Assembly: GCF_001439695.1 (NCBI RefSeq)
Contig: NZ_JYLL01000031.1
Location: forward strand, 1-64,000
Direction of reading: 5' to 3'
From: Pseudomonas veronii
Lineage (GTDB): Bacteria; Pseudomonadota; Gammaproteobacteria; Pseudomonadales; Pseudomonadaceae
DNA length: 64,000 bases
Under the pieces are notes generated by a model. That model saw only the letters and a program-made list of their open reading frames with translations, did no database searches and was not told the origin of the DNA. Shown piece by piece: positions 1-8,189 of this stretch. Numbering within the stretch: position 1 is the first letter of the stretch; each line of letters starts with the position of its first letter. The position numbers and the translations under genes were made by a program.

Positions 1-623
1 CGAGCGTGCAACAGCTTTATCAACATGTGTACGAGATGATGGCGATGGGCAATACCACGCTGTTTTTGGATGTGTTTCCGTTGCATGCGTTTTATAAGGA
101 GCGGGGGTTGGGGTTGCTTGAGACCTGTCTTCGGTCGCGCAAGAATATTTATGACAAGGCTCAGCCACCCGTGCTATGGCCCATCGGAAACGAGACACTA
201 GAGTTTGGTACGAATCACAGTGAAATCCTGAAAGCTTTCGAGGCAATTGAAGCTGGCAATATCGCCAAAAGTGTTGAGTATCTCGCTGACCACGAACAAA
301 GAAACATCCTTCAGCCAGCCATGTATACCGACCAAAAGCTGGTAGCCCTGCTGCGTAGTAACCATCTTTCCTATGTCACAGGCATACCGTCCGGGGCCGC
401 GCAAGCCATTGAGCTAACGCTGGCAAATCAATGCCGCCCCGTCGAAGATGATCGAACCATTGAATTCAGCAACAGCCCTATCGCTAACCTGGCCGATATC
501 GATCAACGCATGGCCTTCGTGCTCAAGGCTGCGGCGAAATTTGATGCACTGCTGCGTAGCAATGAGCGGCAGCGAATCGAACAGGCGCTAGAAGACATCG
601 CTGAAGACCGGGGTGTCCGATGA
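1..623 (+). CDS. DUF2515-like protein, C-terminal part
   Basis: The reading frame is open to the left edge of the window, so only the last 205 or so residues are visible; the GTG at base 6 is probably internal. The visible part has a stretch around GNTTLFLDVFPLHAFY and a later GYDxxN-poor helical C-terminus. It reminds me of the C-terminal half of DUF2515 proteins found in Pseudomonas, whose function is unknown. It has no signal peptide or membrane segment in the visible portion. Its TGA overlaps the ATG of the next gene (ATGA), so the two are probably translationally coupled. The family assignment is from memory of motif style and is moderate; the coding call is firm. Confidence 0.6.
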   Translation, partial: SVQQLYQHVYEMMAMGNTTLFLDVFPLHAFYKERGLGLLETCLRSRKNIYDKAQPPVLWPIGNETLEFGTNHSEILKAFEAIEAGNIAKSVEYLADHEQRNILQPAMYTDQKLVALLRSNHLSYVTGIPSGAAQAIELTLANQCRPVEDDRTIEFSNSPIANLADIDQRMAFVLKAAAKFDALLRSNERQRIEQALEDIAEDRGVR

Positions 624-1234
624 GCCGGATCACGCAGATCGGTTGGCGACGTGTTGGGCTAGGACTGATCGCTGTCGTACTTTTCTTAGGGTTAGCGATA
701 CGTCTCGGCACCGATGAACCGGAGATTGCATTGACGCCTGGCGAACCCTGGGAAGATATGCGCCAGCGCTCCAGCGCAAAGATTGGCCCAGCCATTCCGG
801 GGCATCACTGGTTCAGGGCGCCCAAATCCGATGCCCGACTGCGGCTCGTAGACCCTCAATATGGATTCATAACTCCTTTGGCCCGTTTCTTCACGATAGG
901 CTTCGATGATGAGCAAATCGATGGCATCCGCATGTCCCCTCAAATCGAACCGCTATTGCTCGATGACACGCTTGAAATCGTGCTGGACTTACAGGAACAG
1001 TGGCGCAAAGGTGGCTGGACCCCCATCCATATAAAAGACGACCCACCCTTCGCCGACACCCCTCAATGGCGTGCCCGCTTGCGGAACGTGAACCTGGGCG
1101 GTACGTCCTATTGGCAAGCGGCGGACAAATACCAAGTGATGATGGTGGTCAATCGCTTCAAGGACGTTCGACATCCCACTGAAGAACGCTATCTCATCAA
1201 GCTGCACCTGGCCGCGCCGTGGATACCGCAATGA
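620..1234 (+). CDS. hypothetical membrane-anchored protein paired with the DUF2515-like gene
   Basis: This encodes 204 residues. One hydrophobic segment at about residues 12-26 follows arginines, giving a type II signal anchor with the rest predicted to be periplasmic. I recognise no domain or catalytic motif. The ATG overlaps the stop of the upstream gene by four bases, so the pair is likely co-translated and may act together. A degenerate partial copy of this gene lies directly downstream at about 1251-1452. No cysteine pair or lipobox is visible. The function is unknown; an immunity-like or accessory role for the upstream protein is possible but not shown. Confidence 0.65.
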   Translation: MSRITQIGWRRVGLGLIAVVLFLGLAIRLGTDEPEIALTPGEPWEDMRQRSSAKIGPAIPGHHWFRAPKSDARLRLVDPQYGFITPLARFFTIGFDDEQIDGIRMSPQIEPLLLDDTLEIVLDLQEQWRKGGWTPIHIKDDPPFADTPQWRARLRNVNLGGTSYWQAADKYQVMMVVNRFKDVRHPTEERYLIKLHLAAPWIPQ

Positions 1235-1250
1235 TCAGATACCCACTTTG

Positions 1251-1452
1251 GCGCCGGCGAACCGAGGGTTGCTTAGACGCCCGGCTGCGGCTCGTAAAGC
1301 CTGAATATGGATTCGTGCCCCCAGGCTCGCTTCTTCACAGTGAGCTTCGAGAGTAATGGAAGGGTCAGCAGTGTCCGCATTTCCCCTCAGGTCGAACCGC
1401 TTTTTGCTCGATGACACGCTTGAAGTCGTACCGGATTTACAAGAGCAATGAA
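1251..1452 (+). pseudogene. decayed partial duplicate of the 620-1234 gene
   Basis: The stretch from about 1279 aligns base by base with about 829-1004 of the preceding gene. Shared blocks include CTGCGGCTCGTA, AATATGGATTC, CGCTTCTTCAC-like sequence and CTCGATGACACGCTTGAA. The first part (about 1251-1283) resembles about 705-745, so roughly 85 bases in between have been deleted. The copy has several substitutions, has lost frame, and ends with TGA where the intact gene has TGG. It has no start codon or ribosome-binding site of its own. I read it as the remnant of a tandem duplication, left between the paired genes and the convergent type II secretion operon. Confidence 0.75.
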
Positions 1453-1474
1453 GCGGCATTTTGACCGCGCGCCT

Positions 1475-3613
1475 TCAGTTCGCTGGCCGCAGCAGCTGCA
1501 TCTGCTGGCGATAGTCATCCGTCACCTGCCGCGCCTGGCTGCTGCTGGTGATCACCTTCGGCGTAATCAGCACAATCAACTCAGTGCGGTCCTTGGATTT
1601 GCTGGTGTTGCCGAACAACCAGCGCAGGCCGGGGATTTTCCCCAGGTACGGCACGGCACTGCCGCTCTCGCTGTTGTCCTGTTTGATCAACCCGCCGAGC
1701 AATACGGTCTGCCCGCTCTGCACGGCGACTTGCGTCGAGACTGAACGCGTGGAGATACGCGGATTCACCGGCGTGTCGCTGCTGCCGGTCTGGTTCTCGG
1801 CATCGCTGACCTGCTGCTGGATATCCATGTACACCAGGCCGCCCGGATTGATGCGCGGCACCACGTCCAGAATCACCCCGGTCTGCACGTATTCGACGCT
1901 GCTCAGGGTGGTGTCGGCATTGCCGGTGTTCACCGTGGTCTGGCTGATAGGAATGTTGTCGCCCACCTGGATCTGCGCCGGCTGGTTGTTCATCACCACC
2001 AGCGACGGCGCCGACAGCACCTGGGTGCGGCCGTTGGTTTCCAGGGCATGCAAGGCCACTTGCAGGTTGGAACTGACGAAGGAATAGAACAACGAATCCG
2101 ACGCCCCCAACCCTGCCCCGCCACCGCCCAACGCGCCCTGGCTGCCGGAGGCGTTGGCGACTGTGGTGCTGGTGGAATTGCCGGCCAGGCGACCGAGGTA
2201 CCACTGCACGCCAAGGTCCAGTTCACCGGTGAGTTTGACTTCGAGGATGCGCGTCTCGATCTGCACTTGCAGCGGCGGATTGTCGAGGCGTTTGATCGCG
2301 GTTTCGATCTCTTTCCATTGCGCCGGGCGGGTACGCACCAGCAGTTGGTTACTGCTTTTTTGCGCGGTGATGCGGGTGCCGGCTTCGAGGCTTTTATCCG
2401 GTGCCGGTTCGGACGCTTCGGCGACGGGCTCGGGCTCGGGCTCGTCGGCAGGCGGCGGCGTGTTCTGCAGGCCACCGGTATTGTTGTTGAGCGATGACAA
2501 CGTGGTGGTGCGCAACCCCGGCGCGACCTTGGCCGGCGTATCGTCCTTGATCGCGCCGTTGCCGTAGATCTGCCGCAGGTACTTGGCCAGGTCCGAGGCC
2601 TTCATGTTGCGCACGTCGTACACATACATCTGCGGCTCGTTGCCGCCGCCTTCGTCGATGGTGCGAATCCAGTCACCCACCTCGCTGAGGTACTGCGGCT
2701 GGGAAGAAATCGCCACCACCGAGTTGGTCCGCTCGATCGGCAGAAAGCGCAGCATGCCCGCCAGCGGCATGCCGCTGTCCGGGCCGAACATGGCTTGCAG
2801 CTCGGGCATCAGCTCGGCCACCGACGCGCGTTGCAAGCCAAATACGCCCACCGACATGCCCTTGAGCCAGTCCACATCGAAGGTGTCGATGGTGGCCTGG
2901 TAGTTGGCCAGTTCTTCCGGGGTGCCGGCCAGACTCAGCACATTGCGCGCCGGGTCCACCAGCAGAAAAGCGTTTTCGCGGGCGAACGGCTTGAGCAGTT
3001 TCTGCATCTCGGTGGCGGAGATATAGCGCAACGGAAACAGCCGCGCCGACAGGCCGTTGGACGGTGGCGCCAGGTTCATCTGCGGCACCAGCTTGCCCGC
3101 CACCGCCTGGTTGGCCGGCAGGATCACGTAGCGGTTGCCCTGTTTGATCATGGCGTTGTCGGTCCAGGACAACAGGGTTTCCAGGATCGACAGCGCCTGC
3201 TGTTTGTCCACCGGCTTGGAGGTGGAAAAGCTGACATTGCCTTTCACGCCTTGGGCGATGCTGTAGTTCTCGTGCAACAGGTCGCCCATCACGCTGTTGA
3301 TCACCGCTTCGATCGGCTGGTCGGCGAAGTTGAACACGATATCGCCGCCCTGCTCTTTCGCCGGCAGGCTGGCGCTGGGTGGGCGCACGAATTGCTGGCT
3401 GCCCCGTCTCATCTGGCGTTGGGGCGCTACCTTCGCCGCGGGCTGCGGGCTTTGCGCGGCGGGCACCTCACTCGGCGGGCGTTGCACGCCGGTGCCTTGC
3501 ATGGCTTCGTGGAGTAACGCGTCGTCCGCGTCGAGGCGGTCGGGCAGTGAGCCACAGCCGCCCAGGGAGACGGCGGTAGTCAGGCAAAACAACGAGGTGC
3601 GCAGATCGATCAA
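1475..3613 (-). CDS. gspD: type II secretion secretin GspD, lipoprotein form
   Basis: This is the outer-membrane channel of the type II secretion system, 712 residues. The start chosen is TTG at 3613, which overlaps the TGA of the upstream gspC-like gene (TTGA). The N-terminus is a lipoprotein signal with lipobox SLGGC, Cys at residue 20, and Gly at +2, which favours outer-membrane sorting. N0/N1-type periplasmic domains follow (about 90-330), then an acidic Pro/Glu linker and the C-terminal secretin domain, with motifs around VGDNIPI, VPRINPGG, LLGGLI and ELIVLITP. A lipidated secretin resembles HxcQ-type self-piloting secretins, which need no separate pilotin. It is the last gene of the operon. 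Confidence 0.9.
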   Translation of the reverse strand: MIDLRTSLFCLTTAVSLGGCGSLPDRLDADDALLHEAMQGTGVQRPPSEVPAAQSPQPAAKVAPQRQMRRGSQQFVRPPSASLPAKEQGGDIVFNFADQPIEAVINSVMGDLLHENYSIAQGVKGNVSFSTSKPVDKQQALSILETLLSWTDNAMIKQGNRYVILPANQAVAGKLVPQMNLAPPSNGLSARLFPLRYISATEMQKLLKPFARENAFLLVDPARNVLSLAGTPEELANYQATIDTFDVDWLKGMSVGVFGLQRASVAELMPELQAMFGPDSGMPLAGMLRFLPIERTNSVVAISSQPQYLSEVGDWIRTIDEGGGNEPQMYVYDVRNMKASDLAKYLRQIYGNGAIKDDTPAKVAPGLRTTTLSSLNNNTGGLQNTPPPADEPEPEPVAEASEPAPDKSLEAGTRITAQKSSNQLLVRTRPAQWKEIETAIKRLDNPPLQVQIETRILEVKLTGELDLGVQWYLGRLAGNSTSTTVANASGSQGALGGGGAGLGASDSLFYSFVSSNLQVALHALETNGRTQVLSAPSLVVMNNQPAQIQVGDNIPISQTTVNTGNADTTLSSVEYVQTGVILDVVPRINPGGLVYMDIQQQVSDAENQTGSSDTPVNPRISTRSVSTQVAVQSGQTVLLGGLIKQDNSESGSAVPYLGKIPGLRWLFGNTSKSKDRTELIVLITPKVITSSSQARQVTDDYRQQMQLLRPAN

Positions 3614-4128
3614 GGGAAGGGCTCGCGAGGCAGAGAAATCGGTGGCCGGGTCGACGGCGGCGGCAAACGCTTGGCGTACAGGTTCAAGGTTTGCGTGCGG
3701 CCGTCCAGGGTGAAACGGGCGGATTGCGGCGTGAGGTGGTCCAGGCGCCAGCCGTTGGGCAGCACCTGGCCCAGGCGTACCGTCAGCGGGCGGCCGTCGG
3801 CCTGCTTGAGCATCGCCATTTGCAGATTGCCGGTGATCAGGATGCCGCTCAGGGTCAGGTTGGCCAGGCTGCTGGCCTGGGTGTTGCCGACGGCGCGATC
3901 GGGGCTGCGATCCGCGCTGAACAACGGGGTTTGCCAGGTGCCGGCGAGGCTGTCCAACGTCACGCTGGGGGCGACTTGCACCCGCGCAGAGGAATGCCCG
4001 CGCACCGCCGGTTCGGGCAGCCACTGCGGCTCGTCGCCGATGCTGCTCAGGATGAACGCCATCAACAGGCCCAATGCCCCGACCAGGCCGAGCAAGCCCC
4101 ATTCCAAGGGGCGCAAGACACCGATCAT
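3610..4128 (-). CDS. gspC: type II secretion inner-membrane protein, GspC-like
   Basis: The 172-residue protein has a single N-terminal membrane segment (about 7-28) followed by a periplasmic region. Residues about 90-150 match the homology region of GspC/PulC: an LSGI-type strand, a PLTVRLGQVL segment and an LDGRTQTLNL segment. That region contacts the secretin periplasmic domain and links the inner- and outer-membrane parts of the apparatus. It has no C-terminal PDZ or coiled coil, so it is a short form; annotation as GspN would also be defensible. Its ATG overlaps the gspM stop (ATGA) and its stop overlaps the gspD TTG, so it is embedded in the operon. Confidence 0.75.
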   Translation of the reverse strand: MIGVLRPLEWGLLGLVGALGLLMAFILSSIGDEPQWLPEPAVRGHSSARVQVAPSVTLDSLAGTWQTPLFSADRSPDRAVGNTQASSLANLTLSGILITGNLQMAMLKQADGRPLTVRLGQVLPNGWRLDHLTPQSARFTLDGRTQTLNLYAKRLPPPSTRPPISLPREPFP

Positions 4129-4724
4129 CGGGCCACCTGCGGTTGCAGGTAACCGCGCACCAGCACCTGCACCACCAACTGCCCCGCCCCGCCGCTGGCC
4201 GGCGCCTGTTTGCCACGGCGGATGCGCAGCTCATCGACGAACAGAAACGGCGGCTGGTATTCCAGCTCATGCAGGATCGCGGTCAGCGGTTCGATGGCGC
4301 AATCGAGGGTCAGGCTGACCTGCACCTGTCGATACGGTTCGCCGTCGTCCTGCTCCGGGGTGATGGGTTTGCGCTGGGTCAGGCTGCAGCCGCCGCCGAG
4401 GTTGGCGTGGCGGCTGATCAGATCGGCGAGGCGTTGCATCAGGTCGGCGGCGACCCCATCCGGGTCATCCCCCGGCAGCAGGCTGGTTTGGCTGGCCGGG
4501 TCCTGGCGAGCCTGCTCCAGTTGCTCGCGCAGCGCATCACCCTGGCGCAACACGCCGGCATAGCGTTGCTGCTGTTCGCGCAGTTGTTCGGCCTGTTCGC
4601 CCATGGCACGCAAGGGCCCGGCGAACCAGCTGTCGATCAGCAGCCAGTACGCCGCGCCGAGCACCACGGCCAGGATCAGCAACGCCGTGCCACGGCGTTC
4701 ACGGGGTGTGAGGGGTCGGCGCAT
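4125..4724 (-). CDS. gspM: type II secretion protein GspM
   Basis: This 199-residue bitopic inner-membrane protein has a short basic cytoplasmic end, a membrane helix at about 12-30, a coiled-coil stretch rich in Gln/Glu/Arg (about 38-75) and a C-terminal ferredoxin-like region. It is expected to dimerise with GspL in the inner-membrane platform. The start at 4724 is supported by GGAGG seven bases upstream, inside the end of gspL; the two genes overlap by 26 bases. Sequence conservation in GspM is low, so the call rests on topology, length and its place between gspL and gspC. Confidence 0.8.
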   Translation of the reverse strand: MRRPLTPRERRGTALLILAVVLGAAYWLLIDSWFAGPLRAMGEQAEQLREQQQRYAGVLRQGDALREQLEQARQDPASQTSLLPGDDPDGVAADLMQRLADLISRHANLGGGCSLTQRKPITPEQDDGEPYRQVQVSLTLDCAIEPLTAILHELEYQPPFLFVDELRIRRGKQAPASGGAGQLVVQVLVRGYLQPQVAR

Positions 4725-5697
4725 CGGCGGCCTCCGGGCGAAGGTGGGCACGCAAGGCAAACTGATCCTTGCCGCTGCGCGCATCGGGTTGAATCACGCC
4801 TTCGAACTGCGCATTGTCCAGGCGGTGACAGCCTTTGATCCGGGTGATCAGGGCGCTGGCCTTGGCGCTTTGGCCGGAGAAGGCAATCTCGCTGCCCTTG
4901 ATGTCCAACTGGTCGAGCCAGGTGTCGGCGGGCAGGCATCGGGTGAGGTCGTCGAGCAGCGCCACCAGCGGCGGCTGGGCCACCTTGCGCCGGGTCAGGT
5001 ACTGCACCGCGCCACGGGTGGCGAGCAGTTGCTGACGCAGCGCATGCACCTCGGCGACCTGGGCCTTTTGCTGCTGGACGCTGTCGTACATGGTGTCGAG
5101 CACGCGCTGGCGGTCGTTGAGCCACAGCAACATCGCCGCAATCAGCAACGCGCCGCACAGCCACGGCAAGCTGCGTTGCAAACCCTTGCCCGGCGGACGC
5201 GGACGCGGGCGCAAAGGCGCGGGCAGCAAGTCGATGCCCAGGTCGCCGACATCCACGCGATGCGGCTGCAGGCCGAGGGCGGCGCAGTCGCTGAGGATCT
5301 GATCGAGGCGCTCGCGCAGGATCGCCACCAGCGTCACCTGCAGTTGGGTCGGCGTGCGCCGTTCCTGGCGCGCGACGAAGTACAGCCGGTCGGCCTCGAA
5401 CGGCGTGTAGCGATCCAGTTCATAGCCGACCACGGCGCTGAGGTTGCGCGCAGCGGCTACGGGCAAGTGGATGGTTTGCAGCAGCACCGCGTCGGCCGCG
5501 AGCACCAACACATGCCGCGCATTGCCCGGCGCCGACGCGACCGGCTCGCTCAACGGCCAGTGCCAGCGCTGCTCGGGCGGCTCGCGCAACGCCAGCCACG
5601 CCGGCACACACACGCGCAGCTCCGTGAGCCACAGGCGCCAACCTTGTTGCAGCAGGCTGCCACGCCAATAACGGGCGATGGGTTCCAGTCGATTCAT
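4699..5697 (-). CDS. gspL: type II secretion protein GspL
   Basis: The 332-residue protein has a cytoplasmic actin-like/PilM-type N-terminal region (about 1-170, with a GYELDRYTPF segment), a membrane helix at about 177-194 and a periplasmic PilN-like domain. GspL bridges the GspE ATPase to GspM in the platform. The ATG at 5697 was chosen because it overlaps the gspK stop as ATGA, the same arrangement seen at most junctions in this operon; an upstream ATG at 5706 is also in frame. The linker before the membrane helix is rich in Pro and Arg. Confidence 0.85.
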   Translation of the reverse strand: MNRLEPIARYWRGSLLQQGWRLWLTELRVCVPAWLALREPPEQRWHWPLSEPVASAPGNARHVLVLAADAVLLQTIHLPVAAARNLSAVVGYELDRYTPFEADRLYFVARQERRTPTQLQVTLVAILRERLDQILSDCAALGLQPHRVDVGDLGIDLLPAPLRPRPRPPGKGLQRSLPWLCGALLIAAMLLWLNDRQRVLDTMYDSVQQQKAQVAEVHALRQQLLATRGAVQYLTRRKVAQPPLVALLDDLTRCLPADTWLDQLDIKGSEIAFSGQSAKASALITRIKGCHRLDNAQFEGVIQPDARSGKDQFALRAHLRPEAADAPTPHTP

Positions 5698-6395
5698 TCT
5701 TGCCAACGCAACACCCGGTAGGGTTGTGCGCCGTCCTCCGTTGGGCTCAATAAAACCGTGACTTGCAGGCGTGCTTCATAGCCGCCGGGGCGTTGTGCGC
5801 GGCTGTCGACCACCAGCACCTCGCCAGGGTCGGCGCCCTGTGCGCTCTGCTGCGGCAGGTTGAGGGCCTGGCGCATCAGCGCGCTGGCGAACGCCGGAGC
5901 GGGCCGATCCAGGTCGCTCCACAAGGTGAGCTCGGGCAGCAATTGGCGGTACAGCGCCTGGCTCATGCCGGGCAATTGGCGCACTTCTTCGAGCACGCGA
6001 AACGGCGCCAGCCCCTGCTTGCGCCGTGCGTCCAAGGCCTTGGCCACCTGCGCGGCCTGGGCCGGGCTGGCGCCGCAGGCCAGGGCCAGACGCGTGAGGT
6101 CGTGCGCCTCGGCGTTGACCAGGTACAGCTTGCCGCGCTCACTGCGCAGGCTGACGTGCAACTGCGCGTCATCGAAGGTCAGGAGCCTTTCACGGCCGTC
6201 GGCGATCCAGTGCCGATCGGCCATCGCCAGGGCGACGCCGGCTTGCGCTGCGAGCTCCGTCTGGGTGTGCTGGCGATGCCACAGCGCCTGGCGACTTTCC
6301 AGCTGCACCCAACCGGCCAATCCACCCAGCAACACACTGAGCAAGGCCAGCACCCACAGCACCAGCAGCAGCGCCGCCCCGCGTTGCCGCCTCAT
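5694..6395 (-). CDS. gspK: type II secretion minor pseudopilin GspK
   Basis: This encodes 233 residues. The N-terminus RRQRGAALLLVLWVLALLSV is the GspK class of prepilin-like leader: it lacks the usual GFTLLE, and the fifth-position Glu is replaced by a hydrophobic residue. GspK caps the pseudopilus tip with GspI and GspJ. The C-terminal body includes a helix-rich segment (around LDARRKQGLAPFRVLEEVRQLPG) typical of the SAM-like part of the family. At 233 residues it is shorter than many GspK proteins. The start at 6395 overlaps the gspJ stop (ATGA). Confidence 0.85.
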   Translation of the reverse strand: MRRQRGAALLLVLWVLALLSVLLGGLAGWVQLESRQALWHRQHTQTELAAQAGVALAMADRHWIADGRERLLTFDDAQLHVSLRSERGKLYLVNAEAHDLTRLALACGASPAQAAQVAKALDARRKQGLAPFRVLEEVRQLPGMSQALYRQLLPELTLWSDLDRPAPAFASALMRQALNLPQQSAQGADPGEVLVVDSRAQRPGGYEARLQVTVLLSPTEDGAQPYRVLRWQE

Positions 6396-7000
6396 TCGCC
6401 CGACGCTCCGCTGGCCAGGTTCAAGCGCAAGGCAATCACCTGAGTGACCCACGGCACCGGCCCGTCGACATGCGCGGCGATCCGCACCGCAGCGGGCAAG
6501 CGCCGGGGCCACGGCCACTGGTCGATCCATCCGGTGGGTTGGCCCAGGGGCGATACGCCGCGATAACTGAAGCGCAGCGCCGCAAGGTTCGTCAGCAGCA
6601 CTTGCGGCGCATCGCGGGAAGCATCGGCCTGCCGTTCCAACCGCGAGAACCCCACCTGCAAATCCTCGGCGACCCGTTGCAGGGTGAAGCGCTGAATCCC
6701 GCCGCCGAGCACACCGGGCAGGGTCGCGACAAACTGCAGACGCTCGGGCTCCCCTAAGAAAAACCCGGCGCTCTGGCGGTCGTCTTCGCTGACATCCAGC
6801 GGCAACGCCTCACTGATCGCGGTGCGCAGGAACTGCTGGGCGGCGCGCATTTCGTCCAGGCTCACGGTGTACTGTTGGGCCTTGACCACCGCGCGATTGG
6901 CGCCGAGCAACGCACCGCTGAGCAGCACCAGCAGCACCGCGAGCAAGCTCAGCACCACGAGGATTTCCAGCAGAGTGAAGCCCTGCTCGCGGCGCCTCAC
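6392..7000 (-). CDS. gspJ: type II secretion minor pseudopilin GspJ
   Basis: This 202-residue minor pseudopilin carries the prepilin leader RRREQ followed by GFTLLEILVVLSLLAVLLVLL, so it is cleaved and methylated by a prepilin peptidase encoded elsewhere (no gspO is in this operon). The start is GTG at 7000, overlapping the gspI stop (GTGA) and giving a normal short leader. The longer upstream frame has no leader-like sequence. GspJ forms the tip complex with GspI and GspK. Confidence 0.85.
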   Translation of the reverse strand: MRRREQGFTLLEILVVLSLLAVLLVLLSGALLGANRAVVKAQQYTVSLDEMRAAQQFLRTAISEALPLDVSEDDRQSAGFFLGEPERLQFVATLPGVLGGGIQRFTLQRVAEDLQVGFSRLERQADASRDAPQVLLTNLAALRFSYRGVSPLGQPTGWIDQWPWPRRLPAAVRIAAHVDGPVPWVTQVIALRLNLASGASGE

Positions 7001-7329
7001 TGGCGCACCTTCAGAGTGCTGAACCGGGCCTGGCGCGGCCCCTCGCTGACGATCAGGTCGAGACGATACAGATGGGCTTGCTGACGCACGCAGGTCAGTT
7101 GCCAGTGGATGCCGTCCAGCGCGCCCTGGCTGACACCTTCGACCAGGCGCCCCGCTGCTTCCTGGTCCAGCACACTGAGGGCGGCATGGGTCAGGCGGTC
7201 GCTGTGAGCCGCTTGCGCCAACGAGCGCGCGCTCTGGCCGAAGGCGACCAGCAGCACCGTGCTGCACACCGCCATCAACGTCAGGGCGGCGAGCATTTCC
7301 AGTAACGTGAAACCGGCCTGGCGCTTCAT
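6997..7329 (-). CDS. gspI: type II secretion minor pseudopilin GspI
   Basis: The 110-residue protein has the leader MKRQA and the motif GFTLLEMLAALTLMAV, followed by a small C-terminal domain with WQLTC and LDLIVSEG strands, as expected for GspI, the first component of the tip complex. The ATG at 7329 overlaps the gspH stop (ATGA); the longer in-frame extension upstream has no leader features. The mature domain is compact, at the short end for the family. Confidence 0.82.
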   Translation of the reverse strand: MKRQAGFTLLEMLAALTLMAVCSTVLLVAFGQSARSLAQAAHSDRLTHAALSVLDQEAAGRLVEGVSQGALDGIHWQLTCVRQQAHLYRLDLIVSEGPRQARFSTLKVRQ

Positions 7330-7751
7330 GGCAGCGCCTTGGACTGCACGCTGCCGGTCAGCCAGCCAACGTCGATGCGCCAACGCCGGCTGCCGTTGGC
7401 CAGCAGCAGATGGCCGCCGGTGGAACTGCCGTCGGGATAGAACTCTACGGCGGCGCCGACCTGTTCGGCGGTATGCACGGTGACCTGCAGCTGCGGCGGC
7501 CAGGCGTGCGGGGCGCGGCCCGGGGCCTGGAAGGTCAGGCGCTGCAGATCGAATTCGGTCCTGGCCACACGCGCCTCGACAATCGCCGCGGCCCGCGTGG
7601 CGCGCAGGGCGTCGACCATCTGCCCGACCACGCGGCGCTCGTTCGCCGCCTGCACGGCCTGGCGCACACCGAGCCCCAACAAGCCGACAGCGAGGCTGAT
7701 CAACAGGATGACCACCAGCATCTCCAGCAAGGTAAAGCCGCGTTGGGGCAT
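7326..7751 (-). CDS. gspH: type II secretion minor pseudopilin GspH
   Basis: The 141-residue protein has a four-residue leader MPQR followed by GFTLLEMLVVILLISLAVGLL. The C-terminal part includes VEFYPDGSSTGGHLLL, a segment characteristic of GspH/FimT-type pseudopilins. GspH joins the minor pseudopilins to the GspG fibre. The start at 7751 is chosen for the short leader and lies seven bases after the gspG TAA; the ribosome-binding site is weak, so translation probably depends on coupling from gspG. Confidence 0.85.
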   Translation of the reverse strand: MPQRGFTLLEMLVVILLISLAVGLLGLGVRQAVQAANERRVVGQMVDALRATRAAAIVEARVARTEFDLQRLTFQAPGRAPHAWPPQLQVTVHTAEQVGAAVEFYPDGSSTGGHLLLANGSRRWRIDVGWLTGSVQSKALP

Positions 7752-7758
7752 CGGCGGG

Positions 7759-8169
7759 TTATTCCCAGTTACCCAGGTCGGCGCTGTAGCCGTCGCCACC
7801 CGGTTGGCCGTCCTGGCCGTAGAAGATCAGGTCGAAGGCGCCGTGTTCGCCCGGGAAGCGATAGCCGAATGCATGGCCGAACGGGTCTTTCAGCTCCGAC
7901 AGCTTGGCATACGGCCCGGCCCAACTGCTGGCGTTGCCGGGCTTGTCCACCAACTGCTGCAGGCTGTTGGGCGGTGAGCCGACATCCAGGGCGTAGCTGT
8001 CGATTTTCATGCTCAGGCTGGCCAGTTGCGCCTTGCCCGCACCGTACTTGCCCTTGTCCACATTGCCACCGACCTGGCGCACCACGATGGTCGCGACAAT
8101 GCCCAGCAGCACGATTACCGCGAGCATTTCCAGCAGGGTGAAACCGCTTTGACGGCGTTGAGTTCTCAT
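7759..8169 (-). CDS. gspG: type II secretion major pseudopilin GspG
   Basis: This is the major fibre subunit of the pseudopilus, 136 residues. The leader MRTQRRQS precedes GFTLLEMLAVIVLLGIVATIV. The C-terminal domain has the hallmark calcium-loop region of GspG: KLSELKDPFGHAFGYRFPG and YGQDGQPGGDGYSADLGNW, with conserved acidic residues. The ATG at 8169 has AAGGAAC at a suitable distance and gives a normal leader; another ATG at 8193 overlaps the gspF stop but would make an unusually long leader. Confidence 0.92.
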   Translation of the reverse strand: MRTQRRQSGFTLLEMLAVIVLLGIVATIVVRQVGGNVDKGKYGAGKAQLASLSMKIDSYALDVGSPPNSLQQLVDKPGNASSWAGPYAKLSELKDPFGHAFGYRFPGEHGAFDLIFYGQDGQPGGDGYSADLGNWE

Positions 8170-8189
8170 CGATCGGGTTCCTTGAAGGT

